This document shows positions 1 through 8,744 of a stretch of 64,000 nucleotides of DNA, piece after piece; position 1 is the first letter of the stretch; every line of letters begins with the position of its first letter. Both the position numbers and the translations under genes were made by a program. This stretch comes from an uncultured Oscillospiraceae bacterium (GTDB lineage Bacteria > Bacillota > Clostridia > Oscillospirales > Acutalibacteraceae), in the NCBI GenBank assembly GCA_900544375.1, contig UQUZ01000004.1:1-64000 (forward strand). Direction: 5' to 3'. The notes under the pieces are model-generated. The model made no database searches, was not told the origin of the DNA, and saw only the letters and a program-made list of their open reading frames with translations.

Positions 1-500
1 TGGATTCCATTATCCTGCTGCCGATTATCAACCTCGGGTCCGGCATTTCCACCATCGTCGCTCAGAGCTATGGCGCGGGTAAAAAAAGGCGCGTACAAAA
101 AACATTCGCAGTCGGCACGCTTATGATGGCGGCGGTTTCCCTCCTATTGACGGGATTAGTCATCCCAACCGGCGGCCCGATCATTAAGCTGTTTGGCGTT
201 GGGCCGGAGGCCACCGCCATCGGGCAGAACTTTTTCTACCACATCGCCTGTTTTTATGTGGTGTATGGCCTAGCCACCGCAGCCAGAGGTTATTTGGAGG
301 GAGTGGGGGATGTGCTTTATTCTAGCATTGCGGGCATTGTGTCGCTGGTTTCACGCATTTTCGCTTCGTATGCAATGGCCGCGCGCTATGGAAATTTGGT
401 GATCGCCTATGCTGAGGCGTTCTCCTGGGGCGTGTTGCTGGTATTATACTTAATTCGTCTGGTATGGAAAAGGAGCAGCCTGTGCAAGCCTGAGGCCTGA
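1..500 (+). CDS. MATE family efflux transporter, 3' part only
   Basis: The reading frame is open from the left edge, so the start lies outside the window; only about the last 165 residues are present. The visible N-terminal part reads INLGSGISTIVAQSYGAGKK, the loop typical of MATE (multi-antimicrobial extrusion) exporters, where a Gln-Ser-Tyr-Gly-Ala run follows a membrane helix. Several hydrophobic helices follow, and the protein ends with a short basic tail. MATE proteins are inner-membrane cation/drug antiporters; the substrate cannot be told. It converges with the pnt operon on the other strand. The internal ATG at 123 is not a likely start because the upstream sequence is in frame and conserved in type. 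Confidence 0.85.
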   Translation, partial: DSIILLPIINLGSGISTIVAQSYGAGKKRRVQKTFAVGTLMMAAVSLLLTGLVIPTGGPIIKLFGVGPEATAIGQNFFYHIACFYVVYGLATAARGYLEGVGDVLYSSIAGIVSLVSRIFASYAMAARYGNLVIAYAEAFSWGVLLVLYLIRLVWKRSSLCKPEA

Positions 501-655
501 CGGCAGCTCATTTCACAAAAGCTGTGATCGCACTAGGCAACCTATTTTTTTCTTACGGCGTAGGGGCTCCAGCATCAACTGCGAACCTGCTTCCGATGCA
601 ATACCCGCCTGAATTACGCAGAATAAACCCACATAACCTCCCGCATCCAGCCGGG

Positions 656-706
656 AAAAAGGCCGTCCCCCTGCGCAGCAAATCTGCTACGCGGTGGACG
701 GCCTTT
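656..706 (-). terminator. Intrinsic terminator after pntB
   Basis: The arms AAAGGCCGTCC and GGACGGCCTTT pair around an inner stem (GCGCAGCA with TGCTACGC). Read on the minus strand the hairpin is followed by a run of five T. It lies about 70 bases past the pntB stop, so it probably ends the pnt transcript; it may also serve the convergent MATE gene. Confidence 0.75.
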
Positions 707-774
707 CCCCGATCTATATTTCTCTCCCCTTTTTGCGGCAACAAAACGGACCGTTTGTAGCCCGTTGCCATTGC

Positions 775-2727
775 CTATACCCTTGTGAGCAATGATTGCA
801 GCGTCACCTGTGCGTCGCCGAGCAGGAGCGATACGCCCGGCTTGTGGTAAAGCGGGTTTTCCACGCCCGCATATCCGGGTTTTAAATCATAATTGCAGAT
901 AATCACGTGCTTCGCCTGATCAACGCTTAAAACCGGCATGCCATAGATCGGCGTGCCCTCCGCCGTATTGGCCGCGGGATTCACCACATCGTTCGCGCCG
1001 ACGACCACGGCCACATCGCACTCTTTGAATTCATCATCAATGGCATCCATCTCATAAAGCTGCTCATAGGGCACATCCGCCTCGCACAGCAGCACGTTCA
1101 TATGCCCCGGCATCCGGCCCGCCACAGGATGAATGGCGAATTTTACTTCCTTCCCCTGTTGCTCAAGCTGATCGGCAAGCTGTTTGACCAGCTTCTGCGC
1201 CTGCGCGAGGGCCATTCCATAGCCGGGCACGATGATCACCTCTTTTGCATCATGCAGCCACTCGCCCGCCTCCTCAACCGGCGTTTCCGCTATTTTTTCC
1301 GCGCCGGTAGGCGCTGTCTGCGCCTCATTTGCATTGAGCTCATTGCAAAGCGCTTGGAGTGTATCCTTTGCATCGCCCAGCAGGAGGCTCACGCCTTCTT
1401 TCTTATGGTAGAGTGGGTTTTCCACGCCCGCATAGCCAGGCTTTAAATCGTAATTGCAGATGATAACATGCTTAGCATCCGCCACATTGAGCACCGGCAT
1501 GCCGTAGATCGGCGTGCCCTCCGCCGTATTCGCCGCAGGATTCACCACGTCGTTTGCGCCAATGACGAGCACTGCGTCGCACGCCTTAAAGCCATCGTTG
1601 ATTGCATCCATCTCATAAAGCTGCTCATAAGGCACATCCGCCTCGCACAGTAACACGTTCATATGCCCCGGCATCCGCCCCGCCACCGGATGGATGGCGA
1701 AGCGCACCTGCGCACCACGCGCTTCCAGTCGGTCGGCCAGCTGCTTTACGGTTTGCTGCGCCTGCGCGAGGGCCATTCCATAGCCGGGTACAATAATCAC
1801 ATTTTTGGCCTGCCGGAGGATTTCCGCAGGAGATTCTTTTTCACAAGCCGCTTGCCCTGACGGAGCAGCCTGCGCCTCTTTTACCACAGCTGCCGGCTCC
1901 GCCTTCTCCCGCTTTGTCGGAGCGGAGGTTTTACCAAGCAAAATATCGCCCAGATGGCGGTTCATCGCGCGGCACATAATTTGCGTAAGCAACAGCCCGG
2001 AGGCCCCCACCACGCCGCCGATAGCCACGAGCAGCGGATCTCCAATCGCCATGCCGGCAATTGCCCCCGCCACGCCCGAAAGCGAATTGAGCAGAGAGAT
2101 CGTAATCGGCATATCCGCACCGCCGACACGGATGGCGAACGCCACGCCAAAAAAGCCGCTAAAGCATAGGCAGAGCACGAGGCTCAACCACACCGGCACT
2201 GTGGGCACAGCTGCTAGCGCCACCGTTACAGCCGTAAGCACAATTGAGAGCCCGACAATTGCAGAATGCCCCTTCCAGACGACCGGGCGCTGTGAGATCA
2301 GCTTTTGCAGCTTTCCAGCGGCAATGAGGCTGCCGGTCAGCGTGATCATACCAACTGCGAGCGCAAGGCCCGCTGTGACCAGAGAGAATATCCCAGTGAG
2401 CCCCTCCATCAGCGAAACCGCGGCAACCAGCGCCGAAGCCGCGCCGCCAAAGCCGTTTAGCAGGGCGACAGCCTGCGGCATCTGGATCATCTTGACGCGG
2501 TAGGCGCCAACTATCCCTACCGCCAAACCCAGCGCAAGGCACACCCAAAGCCCGGCCTGTGTGAGCAGGTGGTATTTATAAAGCGTGACAAAAATGGCGG
2601 CAGCCGTGCAGGCGGCGCTCAGCGCGTTGCCGGCCACTGCGGTTTTTACCCGGCTCATCATTGCAATGCCGCCTAGTACGCCGGCCACAAGCACAGCGCA
2701 AACGATGTAGTAGGCGAGGTTACTCAT
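775..2727 (-). CDS. pntB: NAD(P) transhydrogenase beta subunit with duplicated NADP(H) domain
   Basis: Beta subunit of the proton-pumping NAD(P) transhydrogenase, which couples hydride transfer between NAD(H) and NADP(H) to proton movement across the inner membrane. Residues 1 to about 265 are hydrophobic helices (domain II). The usual family length is about 460 residues; this one has 650 because domain III occurs twice in tandem, with the VIIVPGYGM motif at residues 310-318 and again at 497-505, a period of 187 residues (561 bases). Both copies keep IHPVAGRMPGHMNVLL, GANDVVNPAAN and PGYAGVENPLY and are nearly identical over long stretches. Where E. coli PntB has Phe-Lys-Arg-Ser before GYAG, both copies have Cys-Asn-Tyr-Asp, so the Lys-Arg pair that contacts the NADP 2'-phosphate is absent. 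The start overlaps the end of pntAB by 8 bases. Confidence 0.93.
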   Translation of the reverse strand: MSNLAYYIVCAVLVAGVLGGIAMMSRVKTAVAGNALSAACTAAAIFVTLYKYHLLTQAGLWVCLALGLAVGIVGAYRVKMIQMPQAVALLNGFGGAASALVAAVSLMEGLTGIFSLVTAGLALAVGMITLTGSLIAAGKLQKLISQRPVVWKGHSAIVGLSIVLTAVTVALAAVPTVPVWLSLVLCLCFSGFFGVAFAIRVGGADMPITISLLNSLSGVAGAIAGMAIGDPLLVAIGGVVGASGLLLTQIMCRAMNRHLGDILLGKTSAPTKREKAEPAAVVKEAQAAPSGQAACEKESPAEILRQAKNVIIVPGYGMALAQAQQTVKQLADRLEARGAQVRFAIHPVAGRMPGHMNVLLCEADVPYEQLYEMDAINDGFKACDAVLVIGANDVVNPAANTAEGTPIYGMPVLNVADAKHVIICNYDLKPGYAGVENPLYHKKEGVSLLLGDAKDTLQALCNELNANEAQTAPTGAEKIAETPVEEAGEWLHDAKEVIIVPGYGMALAQAQKLVKQLADQLEQQGKEVKFAIHPVAGRMPGHMNVLLCEADVPYEQLYEMDAIDDEFKECDVAVVVGANDVVNPAANTAEGTPIYGMPVLSVDQAKHVIICNYDLKPGYAGVENPLYHKPGVSLLLGDAQVTLQSLLTRV

Positions 2728-3022
2728 TGCGTATGTCCTCCTTTTCTCTCTTATGGCGGAACATGCGCAGCATTCGGTGCGTCACGCCAAAGCCGCCCGC
2801 AACGTTGAGCATCGCCAGAACGATTGCAAGAAAGCCGAGCGCCTTGCTCCCCAGGGATACTGCGGCCCCCGTAGCCGCCAGCGCGCCAAGCACCGTAATG
2901 CCGGACAGAGCGTTCATGCCGGACATCAGCGGCGTGTGCAGAAGGCTGGGAACGTTTTTAATCAACAGATATCCCACAACCGTGGCCACAATAAAAATCA
3001 GCACCAAAATGATCGGGTGCAT
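2720..3022 (-). CDS. pntAB: NAD(P) transhydrogenase alpha subunit 2 (membrane part)
   Basis: A 100-residue hydrophobic protein with about three to four membrane helices. It matches the small membrane subunit of three-subunit transhydrogenases, equivalent to the C-terminal membrane part of E. coli PntA. A typical segment is IKNVPSLLHTPLMSGMNALS, the conserved loop of this family. It sits between pntAA and pntB, overlaps pntB by 8 bases, and has a good ribosome site (GAGGAGG 6 bases before ATG). It should form the proton channel together with the PntB helices. Confidence 0.92.
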   Translation of the reverse strand: MHPIILVLIFIVATVVGYLLIKNVPSLLHTPLMSGMNALSGITVLGALAATGAAVSLGSKALGFLAIVLAMLNVAGGFGVTHRMLRMFRHKREKEDIRNE

Positions 3023-3092
3023 CTGAATCCTCCTCTCAAAAGGCGATAACGTTTTTACGCGCTATCGCCTCTGTCTCTCTTCAACACACCGG

Positions 3093-4250
3093 TCAAATTC
3101 CCATGGCCTCTCTTGCGCCGGTATGGACGATCTCACCGTCAATCGTCGTCAGCGTTTTTGCAATAATCTCATCCCCGCGCTGCAACACGATTGTTCCATC
3201 CTTCACCAGGTATTTCACCAGGTTATAGATATTGTTTGCAAACATCCAGGTGGAGCTGGTCGGCAGCATGCCGGGGATATTCTTGATGCCCTCAATCGTA
3301 ACGTGGTGCTTAACCGCCGTCTCTCCCGGCGTAGTGATCGCGCAGTTGCCGCCCTGATCAATCGAAATATCCACGATTACGGAGCCGGGCCGCATCGCGG
3401 CCACCATCTCCTCCGTCAGCAGCACTGGTGCGATCCTGCTTGGCACCAGCGCGCTGCAAAAGACGATATCCATCTCCGGAATGACCTTTGCCAGTGCCTC
3501 GCGCTCATGGAGCAGCCACTCCTCCGGCAGTTCGTTTGCATAACCGCCTTGCCCCACCGCGATTTCGGCCGGCACGCCCGTATCAACAATCTTTGCGCCG
3601 AGGCTCTTTGCCTGCTCCACCGCATCCGGCCGGATATCCGCCGCATGGACGACCGCGCCGAGCCGTTTCGCCGTGGCGATCGCCTGCAAGCCGCCGACGC
3701 CCGTGCCGATAACCAGCACATTCACCGGCTTGATCATGCCTACTGCACAAAAAATCTGCGGAACAAATTTGGCGAGATCATTCGCCGCGATCAGCATTCC
3801 CTTGTAACCCGCGCATGTGCTCATGGAGGTGAGCGCATCCATATTCTGTGCGCGGGAAATCCGCGGAACGCCGTCGAGCGTCAGGCTGATCACGCCTTTT
3901 GCGGCCATGGCCTTCACCATTTCATGGTTGACAGGGGAAGCCGGATGAATAAACGTGATCAAATACTGGCCCTTGTGCATCAATTCAATTTCCGAACAAT
4001 TTTTCGCCTCGTTAAAGAGCGGTTCCTTTACCTTCAGGATCAGTTCCGCCTTCTCATACAGCTCAGCTACATCCTCCACGATCCGGGCGCCCGCCGCAAC
4101 ATATTGATCGTCGTGAAAAAAGGAGCCTTCTCCCGCGCCCTTCTCCACCAAAACGGTGTGCCCGTCATGGATCAGCTTTTGAACTGTTTCTGGGATTGCC
4201 GAAACGCGGCGCTCCCCGTGCATAATCTCCTTTGGAATACCGATAATCAT
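3093..4250 (-). CDS. pntAA: NAD(P) transhydrogenase alpha subunit 1 (NAD-binding)
   Basis: Soluble NAD(H)-binding domain I of transhydrogenase, 385 residues, of the alanine dehydrogenase/PNT family. The N-terminus MIIGIPKEIMHGERRVSAIP and the family signature RAQNMDALTSMSTCAGYKG (around residues 135-153) are clear. A Rossmann nucleotide loop, VIGTGVGGLQAIATAKRLGA, follows near residue 180. The signature RAQxMD is that of PntA rather than true alanine dehydrogenase, and the neighbours pntAB and pntB settle the assignment. It is the first gene of the pnt set, 73 bases after the Lrp-type regulator. Confidence 0.93.
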   Translation of the reverse strand: MIIGIPKEIMHGERRVSAIPETVQKLIHDGHTVLVEKGAGEGSFFHDDQYVAAGARIVEDVAELYEKAELILKVKEPLFNEAKNCSEIELMHKGQYLITFIHPASPVNHEMVKAMAAKGVISLTLDGVPRISRAQNMDALTSMSTCAGYKGMLIAANDLAKFVPQIFCAVGMIKPVNVLVIGTGVGGLQAIATAKRLGAVVHAADIRPDAVEQAKSLGAKIVDTGVPAEIAVGQGGYANELPEEWLLHEREALAKVIPEMDIVFCSALVPSRIAPVLLTEEMVAAMRPGSVIVDISIDQGGNCAITTPGETAVKHHVTIEGIKNIPGMLPTSSTWMFANNIYNLVKYLVKDGTIVLQRGDEIIAKTLTTIDGEIVHTGAREAMGI

Positions 4251-4285
4251 AAAAAGCCTTCCTCTCTCTATGGTTTTTTATTTGC

Positions 4286-4317
4286 AAAGCCCACCTTATT
4301 CGTTCCCTGTGGGCTTT
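4286..4317 (-). terminator. Hairpin between the Lrp regulator and pntAA
   Basis: Perfect nine-base arms AAAGCCCAC and GTGGGCTTT with a 14-base loop. On the minus strand it is followed by TTTGCAAATAAAAAA, a weak T tract, so it may end or only weaken readthrough from the regulator gene into pntAA. Confidence 0.5.
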
Positions 4318-4323
4318 TCGCAC

Positions 4324-4779
4324 TTATTTGCTCAAATCGGGCAGAACGGAATGCTCATTCTTCATGGTAGAGAGCACCACCAGTGTCTTGGTTAGGGACA
4401 CGCCATGGATGCATTTAATCTCATTGAGCACCGCCTCCAGCTCCTGAGTAGAGCCGGTGATGACCTTCAGCAGAAAATCAAAATCGCCTGTAATATAATG
4501 GCATTCTGTAACCTGTGGATTTTGCTTGACGTTTTCAATAAACCCCTCATTGAATTTCGGATGCTCCAGGCTGACAGAGATAAAGGCTGAAATATCCTTG
4601 CCGATCTTTTTGGTATCCAGCAGCAGAGTATATTGCTGGATAACGCCGCTGTTCTCCAGCTTTTTGATCCGCTCGATGACAGCGGAAACAGACATGTTCA
4701 CATATTCCCCAATGGCCGAAGCGTTTTGCCGGGCATTTTCTTTTAAGCAGCCCAAAATCTTCACATCAATACTATCCAA
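4324..4779 (-). CDS. Lrp/AsnC family transcriptional regulator
   Basis: A 151-residue protein with the standard two-part build: an N-terminal winged-helix DNA-binding domain (IDVKILGCLKENARQNASAI, helix-turn-helix to about residue 55) and a C-terminal RAM/AsnC ligand-binding domain (from about residue 65, with the VTECHYITGDFDFLLKV segment). Such proteins form octamers and respond to amino acids. The start codon is TTG, set by GGAGGG seven bases upstream. Its position right before pntAA makes the transhydrogenase genes a likely target, but that is inference from adjacency only. Confidence 0.9.
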   Translation of the reverse strand: MDSIDVKILGCLKENARQNASAIGEYVNMSVSAVIERIKKLENSGVIQQYTLLLDTKKIGKDISAFISVSLEHPKFNEGFIENVKQNPQVTECHYITGDFDFLLKVITGSTQELEAVLNEIKCIHGVSLTKTLVVLSTMKNEHSVLPDLSK

Positions 4780-5709
4780 TCCTTTTCCCTCCGGTCTTAT
4801 TTTTGTTCATCATAACCCGATTGCGCAAAATAGTAAATATATATAGATTTTTTACCTAAAATTTTTTATAAGTGTGCTGTATTACAATAAATAATCAGTT
4901 TTTTAAATTTTTATTTGAAACGATTCCGAAAATATTTTGCCGATAAATCTATCACAGAAAAGAAACTCTTTTAATTATATAAAATATCCAAAAAAATTAT
5001 TGCGTATAAGCCGTTTTACCCTTACAGATGCCTGGTATATGCTTTATATATTCCTCCTGAGAATAAACGATAAAAATATCGCCAAATATTTTCGGTTTGC
5101 AGGAAAAGACCATAAAAATTTCATTTTTTTATTTTTTATTTCGCAATAAAAAGCTGCCGCAAAATAAATTTGCAGCAGTCTTTACAAGTATCCTGAAAAA
5201 CGTGTGTGGCCATTTTAAAACCTTTGCATTATGCTCTCTCCGATTCAAACAGAACGGTGTGAGACACGGCCTCTGCTTCTTCTCACGACCAAAGGTTCTT
5301 GCCCCCGCAGCAGCATTAACGCTGTCGGAAGCGTATTAATTGGAGCCCAACAGGCAATCCATCCGAAACGATTCCATGCCGCAAAGTGCAAATATCGATG
5401 TGAATTTACGGTAAGAGGAACGGAGCAGATCAAGGCCATACAGAGTGTACAGCGCATCGGCTGTTTCATCAATTTGCCGACACACCAATCGGCGGCAGGA
5501 TATGAGGATAGCAAAACGCCTTCCATTGCAGATGCTGCTCTGTAACAGAAGGCGCTTTATCGTATGAGCATTCATTCTTTCTAGCCCGCCCCGTCCTAAG
5601 CGGATTGGTAACGAGGCCCTGCCTTTCTCATGCAGTCAGGCCACTGGTTACTGCCGTGCAACCCGGAAGCCTCGTCCGGCCGGAACCAGGCATTGCGACG
5701 CCGCTCCTG
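4780..5709. other. Long AT-rich gap without a recognisable gene
   Basis: About 930 bases between the Lrp regulator and ptsH. The part from 4800 to 5200 is very AT-rich and must hold the regulator's promoter. From 5200 to 5700 base composition returns to that of the genome, and short open frames occur on both strands, but none has a ribosome site plus recognisable protein features. I see no RNA gene in it. Apart from the hairpin at 5518-5554 nothing can be supported. Confidence 0.6.
5518..5554 (-). terminator. Possible terminator downstream of ptsH
   Basis: Arms CGCCTTC and GAAGGCG around a 23-base loop; on the minus strand the second arm runs into GTTTTGC. It lies about 155 bases past the ptsH stop. 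The T tract is short, so this is a modest candidate. Confidence 0.4.
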
Positions 5710-5988
5710 TTATTCACCAAAGCCGCTGTCAACCAGTGCGATCAGAGAATCAACCGCCTCCTGTTCGTCCTCGCCAACGGCAAAAATTTCGATCTGGCTG
5801 CCCTGCCCCATTCCGAGCGCAAGAACGGAAATAATCGATTTGGCATTTCCGATATTATCTTCATCATCCAAGCTCAAATTCGATATTTGGATACGGCTGC
5901 TGAATCTTTTGGCCATCTCAATGAATTGTGACGCAGGCCTCGCATGAAGACCGGTTCGATTGATAACTGTCGTTTTTTTAGAATACAT
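5710..5988 (-). CDS. ptsH: HPr, phosphocarrier protein of the PTS
   Basis: A 92-residue protein that accepts phosphate from EI on His15 (motif NRTGLHARPAS) and passes it to IIA. The regulatory serine region is present as NAKSIISVLALGM with Ser51 in the place of the usual Ser46, which fits control by HPr kinase in Gram-positive bacteria. A few extra residues (LDDEDN) before it explain the shift in numbering. It follows ptsI by 15 bases, the reverse of the common ptsH-ptsI order, and ends the rpe-type epimerase / ptsI / ptsH transcript. Confidence 0.93.
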   Translation of the reverse strand: MYSKKTTVINRTGLHARPASQFIEMAKRFSSRIQISNLSLDDEDNIGNAKSIISVLALGMGQGSQIEIFAVGEDEQEAVDSLIALVDSGFGE

Positions 5989-6003
5989 TTGTATACACTC
6001 CTT

Positions 6004-7722
6004 TTATTTTTCCAGGGATTCTGAGCAGATCTGTAGATATTCCCTTGCTTGGCCGTCCGTCATGTTTTCAACGGCGCGCGCCATTTCCTCCATTTGCTTT
6101 ACCGTAAAGCCTGCCAGGGCGCGTTTGACGGCAGCAACACTGGATAGACTCATTGAGAGCTTGCGTATTCCGAGCCCAACCAGCACCGGGGCGGCAAGCG
6201 GGTCTCCTCCCAGCTCTCCGCAGATACAAATCGGCTTCCCGGCCTGCTTGAATCTCTCCACCACATAGCCGATCAGGCGAAACAGCGCCGGATGATAGCT
6301 TTGATAATAGCTTGTCACCTCCGGATTCATTCGATCGACAGCCATGAGATACTGGCACAAGTCATTTGTGCCAATCGACGCAAAATCGACCTCCGGCGCT
6401 ATCAGATCTGCAATCACCGCCACGGCAGGGATTTCGATCATGATGCCCAGCTTAACGCCCTCGTCGAAGGGAAGTTTCTCCTGCCGCAGCTCTTGTTTCG
6501 CCTGCTCCAACAGCGCCTTGGCTCTCTTAATCTCCTCTATGCTGCTCACCATCGGCAGCATAATCCATAGCTGCCCGGCAACTGAGGCGCGCAACGCTGC
6601 ACGCAGCTGGGTTCGAAATAGCTCTGGCGAATCAAAGCACAGCCTGAGCGCGCGTTTTCCCAGAAACGGGTTCTGCTCCTGCGGCAGCGGAAAATAGGGA
6701 AGCGTTTTGTCTCCACCGATATCCAGTGTACGCAGCACAACCGGACGAGGCGCATATTCCAGCAGCGCCTTTTGATATTGTATGATCTGCTCCTCCTCTG
6801 TCGGCAAGTGGTCGTTATCCATATATAGAAACTCTGTGCGAAACAGGCCCACAAAATCGGTAACCGAGGAGCCCTCCAAATCCTCCGGGCGGGCGGACCC
6901 GATATTCAGGCCAATCTCAATGCGCTCGCCGTCAGCAGTCAGCGGATCCCTGTGCAAATACTTTTGAATGCGGGCAGCATGTATTTCATATTCTTTCTGT
7001 TTTATCCGCATCTCCTTTTCCTGCTTGCCATCCGGCCGCGTAATCAGCACCCCATCAACGGCATCCAAAATGACTTTTTCTCCATTTGTCAATCGCGGCA
7101 GCAAATTTGGAATCCCCAATACAGCGGGAATCCCATAGCTGCGTGCAATAATCGCGGAGTGGGATGTGGTTCCTCCCGATTCCGTGACAATTCCTAATAC
7201 ATGATCGCGTTCCATAACAGCGGTATCGGAGGGCAGCAAGTCATGTGCGGCGATAATGACCGGCTTCTCCAGCTGCGCCAGACTCTGCTGCGGCACGCCG
7301 CACCAGATGCGCAGCAGCCGATTTTTGACGTCCTTCAGGTCAGCCGCTCGCTCCCGAATCAGCGGATCTCCCGCCTTCTGCAAGCGTCGCTCATAACGGG
7401 AATAGACTGTTTCTACTGCCCAGTCCGGCATCCAGGTGTCATATTGAATGCCGTCCCGAATTTCCTCATCCATGACCTCATCGCACAGTATCTCCATCTG
7501 AGCAGAAAAGATTGCGGCCTTTTCTGCGTCTGTCTGCATCATGCGTTCCCGGATTGCCTGCAGTTCCACACGCGCTTGTAAACATAAAGCCTCATATTGT
7601 TCAAGGTATTGCTTCGGATCTCCAGAATAATGCGCCTCGGTGGTTTGCGGAATAAACGGCTGATAGAGAAAAATTTCACCAATCGCAACACCTTTGGAGA
7701 CTCCGTTCCCACGAAGAACCAT
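6004..7722 (-). CDS. ptsI: PTS enzyme I (phosphoenolpyruvate-protein phosphotransferase)
   Basis: EI starts the PTS by taking phosphate from phosphoenolpyruvate and giving it to HPr. It has 572 residues, normal for the family. The phosphorylated histidine is His188 in GGTTSHSAIIARSYG, and the phosphoenolpyruvate-binding C-terminal barrel carries FRTEFLYMD and the catalytic Cys501 in ICGELGGDP. It sits 15 bases from the epimerase gene upstream and from ptsH downstream, so the three form one operon. Whether this is the only EI in the genome cannot be seen; location inside a sugar island suggests it may serve this system. Confidence 0.96.
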   Translation of the reverse strand: MVLRGNGVSKGVAIGEIFLYQPFIPQTTEAHYSGDPKQYLEQYEALCLQARVELQAIRERMMQTDAEKAAIFSAQMEILCDEVMDEEIRDGIQYDTWMPDWAVETVYSRYERRLQKAGDPLIRERAADLKDVKNRLLRIWCGVPQQSLAQLEKPVIIAAHDLLPSDTAVMERDHVLGIVTESGGTTSHSAIIARSYGIPAVLGIPNLLPRLTNGEKVILDAVDGVLITRPDGKQEKEMRIKQKEYEIHAARIQKYLHRDPLTADGERIEIGLNIGSARPEDLEGSSVTDFVGLFRTEFLYMDNDHLPTEEEQIIQYQKALLEYAPRPVVLRTLDIGGDKTLPYFPLPQEQNPFLGKRALRLCFDSPELFRTQLRAALRASVAGQLWIMLPMVSSIEEIKRAKALLEQAKQELRQEKLPFDEGVKLGIMIEIPAVAVIADLIAPEVDFASIGTNDLCQYLMAVDRMNPEVTSYYQSYHPALFRLIGYVVERFKQAGKPICICGELGGDPLAAPVLVGLGIRKLSMSLSSVAAVKRALAGFTVKQMEEMARAVENMTDGQAREYLQICSESLEK

Positions 7723-7737
7723 AAATAACGCTCCCTT

Positions 7738-8409
7738 TTATTGATCTACTGCAATTGCCTGGCGTAGACGGCGGCAATTCTCTGCAACACTGCCGCCCCT
7801 GTCATAGAGGCTGGAGGTTCCGGCAACAAAAATATTTGCGCCTAGGGCGCTCATGCGAGCCGCATTTTCAAAGGAGACATTTCCATCTACCTCCAGCAGA
7901 ATCTCACGACTGCAACAATCGATCAGCCGGCGTGCCTGTGCAATCTTTTGAAGCGTTTGGGGAACCAGCTTCTGCCCTGCAAAACCCGGATTGATGGTCA
8001 TTATAAGAAGGACATCCAAATCGTCCGTCACCCATTTGCAGTGCTCCACCGGGGTAGCCGGATTGATGGCCAGACCCGCTCTGGCGCCGCGTTCATGAAT
8101 TGCAGCCAGAGCCTTTTGAATATGATTGGTACTTTCCGCATGCACGGTCACGACGTCCTCGGGTGCAAACGAAAAATAATCCAGCTTCCGATCCGGATTC
8201 ATGATCATCAGATGGATGTCCAATGGAATGTTGGTCATGCTGTGCAGCAGAGGAATGAATTCCGTCCCTAGGCAGTAGTTATTCACAAACTCGCCGTCCA
8301 TAATGTCAACATGGATGTATTCTACATGAAGCCGCTCCAGCTCATGTACGCTTTCTTCCAGGCAGGACAGATCGCAGCAGCAGATGGACGGGGAAATAAA
8401 CTTTTTCAT
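7738..8409 (-). CDS. Ribulose-phosphate / hexulose-phosphate 3-epimerase family protein
   Basis: A 223-residue TIM-barrel epimerase. Metal and catalytic motifs are in order: SPSICCCDL at the N-terminus, VDIMDG (Asp), DIHLMI (His), VHAES (His), TINPGFAGQ and LEVDGNVS (Asp). The family moves between epimers at C3 of ketose phosphates. The TINPGFAGQ and EVDGNVS variants are closer to allulose-6-phosphate 3-epimerase (AlsE: PGFAGQ, EVDGS) than to housekeeping Rpe (NPGFGGQ, EVDGGV), so a hexulose phosphate may be the substrate; this is a comparison from memory. It is the first gene of the epimerase / ptsI / ptsH operon and diverges from the DeoR gene. Confidence 0.88.
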   Translation of the reverse strand: MKKFISPSICCCDLSCLEESVHELERLHVEYIHVDIMDGEFVNNYCLGTEFIPLLHSMTNIPLDIHLMIMNPDRKLDYFSFAPEDVVTVHAESTNHIQKALAAIHERGARAGLAINPATPVEHCKWVTDDLDVLLIMTINPGFAGQKLVPQTLQKIAQARRLIDCCSREILLEVDGNVSFENAARMSALGANIFVAGTSSLYDRGGSVAENCRRLRQAIAVDQ

Positions 8410-8472
8410 ATGTTATTTCACCTCTTTATCGCATTTAAACAATTTGTTCTATTTTATTCCTAATTGTTATAA

Positions 8473-8493
8473 AATGCAATTATTTGATGCATT
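8473..8493. promoter_or_regulatory. Candidate operator, inverted repeat AATGCA-N9-TGCATT
   Basis: A perfect six-base inverted repeat with a nine-base spacer lies just downstream of the -10 element of the epimerase promoter, near the likely start of transcription. A repressor bound there would block transcription. The adjacent DeoR-family gene is the obvious candidate binder (inference). Confidence 0.45.
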
Positions 8494-8494
8494 A

Positions 8495-8523
8495 ATTATA
8501 GCATAACTCTGGTTATATATCAA
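8495..8523 (-). promoter_or_regulatory. Sigma-A type promoter of the epimerase-ptsI-ptsH operon
   Basis: On the minus strand TTGATA, a 17-base spacer and TATAAT, about 85 bases before the epimerase ATG. The match to the consensus is strong. Confidence 0.75.
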
Positions 8524-8634
8524 ATAGTTTCAGAAAAATTACATAAAAAAGAGAGTTCTCTGATGCTGTTCTGCTTTCAAATCAAAAAATCATGCAGATA
8601 CGATGATTGAGATAGAAAATATTTGGAGAAAGTA

Positions 8635-8662
8635 TTGCTTTTTAGCAGATATATATTATACT
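8635..8662 (+). promoter_or_regulatory. Probable promoter of the DeoR-family gene
   Basis: TTGCTT, a 16-base spacer and TATACT, about 80 bases before the regulator's start codon. The -35 element is imperfect. Confidence 0.5.
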
Positions 8663-8708
8663 ATATGAATCAAGGAGTAGAAAATCAGATGCAATCTTCT
8701 TGATTATT

Positions 8709-8735
8709 TTGCAAAGAACGGTTGCATATTTGCAA
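8709..8735 (+). promoter_or_regulatory. Cluster of TTGCA(A) repeats in the DeoR leader
   Basis: TTGCAA at 8709, TTGCA at 8722 and TTGCAA at 8730, the last touching the ribosome site. A similar pair occurs over the -35 box of the IIA promoter (15040-15055). They may be a shared operator for the DeoR regulator; this rests on pattern alone. Confidence 0.35.
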
Positions 8736-8744
8736 GGAGAAGTT

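Noticed and set aside
3123..4370. 415-codon plus-strand frame opposite pntAA
   Set aside because: Shadow of pntAA; no ribosome site and no recognisable protein features.
5200..5709. Several short frames on both strands before ptsH
   Set aside because: No ribosome site, no conserved motif and mutual overlap; treated as non-coding.
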